Positions 62,147-64,000 of a DNA stretch of 64,000 bases are shown one piece after another. The stretch's first letter is position 1. Every line of letters begins with the position of its first letter. Below the pieces are notes generated by a model. That model ran no database searches, was not told the origin of the DNA, and saw only the letters and a program-made list of their open reading frames with translations. The stretch comes from JAWXUK01 sp044432725 (GTDB lineage: Bacteria; Bacillota; Clostridia; Oscillospirales; Oscillospiraceae), in the NCBI GenBank assembly GCA_044432725.1, contig JAWXUL010000001.1:62001-126000 (forward strand), given 5' to 3'. Made by a program: the position numbers and the translations under genes.

Positions 62147-62752
62147 ATGTTTTATTACTTATCAGGAAAAATCACCCATATAGAAGGAAATTTGGTGGTG
62201 GTAGACTGCCAAGGCGTAGGTTATCTCTGCCACAGCACAGGGAATACCATCGGAAAATTACAAATAGGAAAAGACCATAAGCTGTTCACTTATCTCCATG
62301 TCAGAGAAGACGCAATGGATATTTTTGGTTTTTATACCGTGGAAGAAAAACATATGTTTCAGCAACTGATTTCTGTCTCTGGCATAGGTCCCAAAGCAGG
62401 GCTTGGGATTTTGTCCATGTCAAGCCCTGCTGATGTGGCACTTGCGATTATAACAGGAGACGAAAAAGCCTTGACCGTTGCCCCAGGTATTGGAAAAAAA
62501 ATCGCACAGCGTGTGATTTTAGAATTAAAAGACAAACTCGCCAAGGGACAAAATCTCACCCTTGCAGCAGGGGAGAGTCATAGTCCAGCTGTGACTGTGA
62601 TTCCCCAAAATAAACGCTCAGAAGCCACAGCTGCTTTGGCTGTGTTGGGGTATAGTCCTGTGGAAATTGCGCAAGCCTTGCAAACCATAGACCTAGAACC
62701 ACTGACTTTAGAACAAATCATCAAAGAAGTTTTGAAAAAAATGATGAAATAA
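62147..62752 (+). CDS. ruvA: Holliday junction branch migration protein RuvA
   Basis: 201 residues. OB-fold N-terminus, two HhH motifs ('VSGIGPKAGLGILS' and 'VAPGIGKKIAQRVILELKDKL'), and C-terminal RuvB-binding domain ('EATAALAVLGYSPVEIAQAL'). Confidence 0.97.
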   Translation: MFYYLSGKITHIEGNLVVVDCQGVGYLCHSTGNTIGKLQIGKDHKLFTYLHVREDAMDIFGFYTVEEKHMFQQLISVSGIGPKAGLGILSMSSPADVALAIITGDEKALTVAPGIGKKIAQRVILELKDKLAKGQNLTLAAGESHSPAVTVIPQNKRSEATAALAVLGYSPVEIAQALQTIDLEPLTLEQIIKEVLKKMMK

Positions 62753-62782
62753 TCTTTTCTCTATTACAAAGGGGGTGTTCCA

Positions 62783-63874
62783 TTGAGTATTGATTTTTCT
62801 TCTTTCTCCGAAGAAGAGTACGACGAGGACTATCTGGTCTCTACCAAGGCAATTCCAGAAGATGACAGCGAAGGAAATCTTCGCCCCCAATCTTTGCTTG
62901 ACTATATCGGACAAAGCAAAGTAAAAGACAATTTAGAAGTGTTTATCCAAGCAGCAAAAATGCGAGGAGAGTCTTTGGATCATGTTTTGTTACATGGTCC
63001 TCCTGGCTTAGGGAAAACAACACTTTCCCACATTATAGCCAACGAAATGGGCGTAAACTTAAAAATCACCTCTGGCCCTGCCATTGAAAAGGGAGGGGAT
63101 CTTGCAGCACTTCTGACCAATCTAGGGGAAAATGATATTTTATTCGTAGACGAAATTCATCGCCTCAATCGTGCTGTGGAAGAAATTTTATATCCAGCAA
63201 TGGAAGATAATGTCATTGATATTATCATCGGCAAAGGTCCTTCGGCAAACTCTGTGCGATTAGATTTACCGAAATTCACTTTAATTGGTGCCACCACCAG
63301 AGCAGGACAGCTTTCTGCACCTCTTCGTGATCGTTTCGGAGTTCTTCTTCGCTTAGAGCTATATACCCCAGAGGAATTATCCCTGATCATCACTCGATCG
63401 GCAAGTATTTTGGAAGTACCAATCGAAGACGAGGGGGCTTTGGAATTGGCTCGTCGTTCTCGTGGAACCCCTCGGATTGCCAATCGTATGTTACGCAGAG
63501 TCAGAGATTTTGCCCAAGTGCGAGCTGGTGGTGTGATCACGCAAGAAGTCGCTGCCCTTGCCCTGACAGCTTTGGAAGTTGACCACCTTGGACTAGATTC
63601 CATAGACAGACGAATGCTTTCCAGTATCATCGAAAATTATGCTGGAGGTCCTGTGGGGCTGGAAACTCTGGCAGCAACAATCAATGAAGAAGCAGTCACC
63701 CTAGAAGATGTTTACGAGCCATATCTTATGCAACTGGGCTTCTTGACTCGCACCCCACGGGGACGTTGTGTCACCTCGAAAGCGTACCAACACCTAGGCT
63801 TGTCAGAATTTGAAAAAAACCAAGACCAAGTCCATATGGATGAAATAATTTCCAAGAAAAAAGGGGAGTTCTAA
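62783..63874 (+). CDS. ruvB: Holliday junction branch migration helicase RuvB
   Basis: 363 residues, TTG start behind GGGGGTG. AAA+ motor: Walker A 'GPPGLGKTTLS', Walker B 'ILFVDEIHRL', sensor 'LIGATTRAGQLSAPLRDRFG', and winged-helix end 'GFLTRTPRGRCVT'. Has a ~30-residue acidic N-terminal extension. Completes ruvCAB. Confidence 0.98.
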   Translation: MSIDFSSFSEEEYDEDYLVSTKAIPEDDSEGNLRPQSLLDYIGQSKVKDNLEVFIQAAKMRGESLDHVLLHGPPGLGKTTLSHIIANEMGVNLKITSGPAIEKGGDLAALLTNLGENDILFVDEIHRLNRAVEEILYPAMEDNVIDIIIGKGPSANSVRLDLPKFTLIGATTRAGQLSAPLRDRFGVLLRLELYTPEELSLIITRSASILEVPIEDEGALELARRSRGTPRIANRMLRRVRDFAQVRAGGVITQEVAALALTALEVDHLGLDSIDRRMLSSIIENYAGGPVGLETLAATINEEAVTLEDVYEPYLMQLGFLTRTPRGRCVTSKAYQHLGLSEFEKNQDQVHMDEIISKKKGEF

Positions 63875-63875
63875 C

Positions 63876-64000
63876 ATGGATACACCGGAAAAAGATAAGC
63901 TAGAAGCCAGAAAAATCACTTCCATTGCCATGAAAAATGAAAAGTTTTTAGAAACACAGGCAAGTGGTTTAGAAGAAAAACAAAAAAGCTTGTTGGAAGA
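63876..64000 (+). CDS. Unknown protein, N-terminal fragment (runs out of window)
   Basis: ATG one base after the ruvB stop, with AAGGGGAG upstream inside ruvB; 41 codons are visible without a stop. The visible part is charged and helical with no recognised motif, so the product cannot be named. It is in the ruv operon by spacing. Confidence 0.6.
   Translation, partial: MDTPEKDKLEARKITSIAMKNEKFLETQASGLEEKQKSLLE

Overview
The window looks like one chromosome segment of a low-GC, spore-forming, anaerobic member of the Firmicutes, most probably class Clostridia. The signs are AT-rich coding, strong Gram-positive ribosome-binding sites with several TTG/GTG starts, Firmicutes-type L10 and L19 leaders, spoVAD/spoVAE, a biotin-dependent OadA-type decarboxylase subunit, and a molybdenum/selenium maturation cluster of the clostridial kind. 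No rRNA, tRNA, CRISPR array or transposase was seen.

Layout. 1-5.7 kb: end of an M16 peptidase, lgt with an unusual repeat tail, a small zinc-ribbon protein, then on the minus strand rplJ-rplL, a Bax-inhibitor-1 protein and a rhomboid-like membrane protein. 5.7-6.3 kb is non-coding with odd recurring motifs. 6.4-9.4 kb: oadA and a dicarboxylate/amino-acid:cation symporter. 9.6-15.3 kb: a GGDEF-EAL protein, a PAS-only protein with a long leader, and a leucine-rich-repeat protein.

The main find is at 15.7-36.3 kb. The sporulation gene spoVAD is cut in two: codons 1-207 lie at 36310-35690 and the remaining 131 codons plus stop at 16120-15725. The parts join in frame across a shared CCGG to give 338 residues. 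The roughly 19.57-kb segment between them begins and ends with an exact 18-bp inverted repeat (16130-16147 and 35667-35684). Joined end to end, these ends form a symmetric site like the attP of large serine integrases. The segment therefore behaves like a skin-type intervening element in a forespore gene. Its cargo is unusual: a GH25/LysM lysozyme, a large SLH-domain surface protein (interrupted by a 100-N assembly gap), a leucyl aminopeptidase with an OppABCDF peptide importer and a PatB/MalY-type C-S lyase, a TIR-like/ROK/TrkA-RyR operon that resembles a nucleotide-signal defence system, and small unknown genes at both ends. No recombinase is visible in it.

36.4-52.8 kb is housekeeping: a zinc-ribbon/radical-SAM/DUF2344 operon, rplS with its leader, rbgA-rnhB-yraN, thrC with a phosphoesterase, tig-clpP-clpX-lon-engB (protein quality control) and a GDPD-like protein. 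52.8-61.4 kb is a tight operon headed by a structured RNA leader: a MoeA-like protein, moaC, moaA, a MOSC-MogA fusion, xdhC, mocA, yqeC, selD, yedF and a cysteine desulfurase. This is the accessory set for selenium-dependent molybdenum hydroxylases, but no hydroxylase gene is present. The window closes with ruvC-ruvA-ruvB and the start of an unknown gene.
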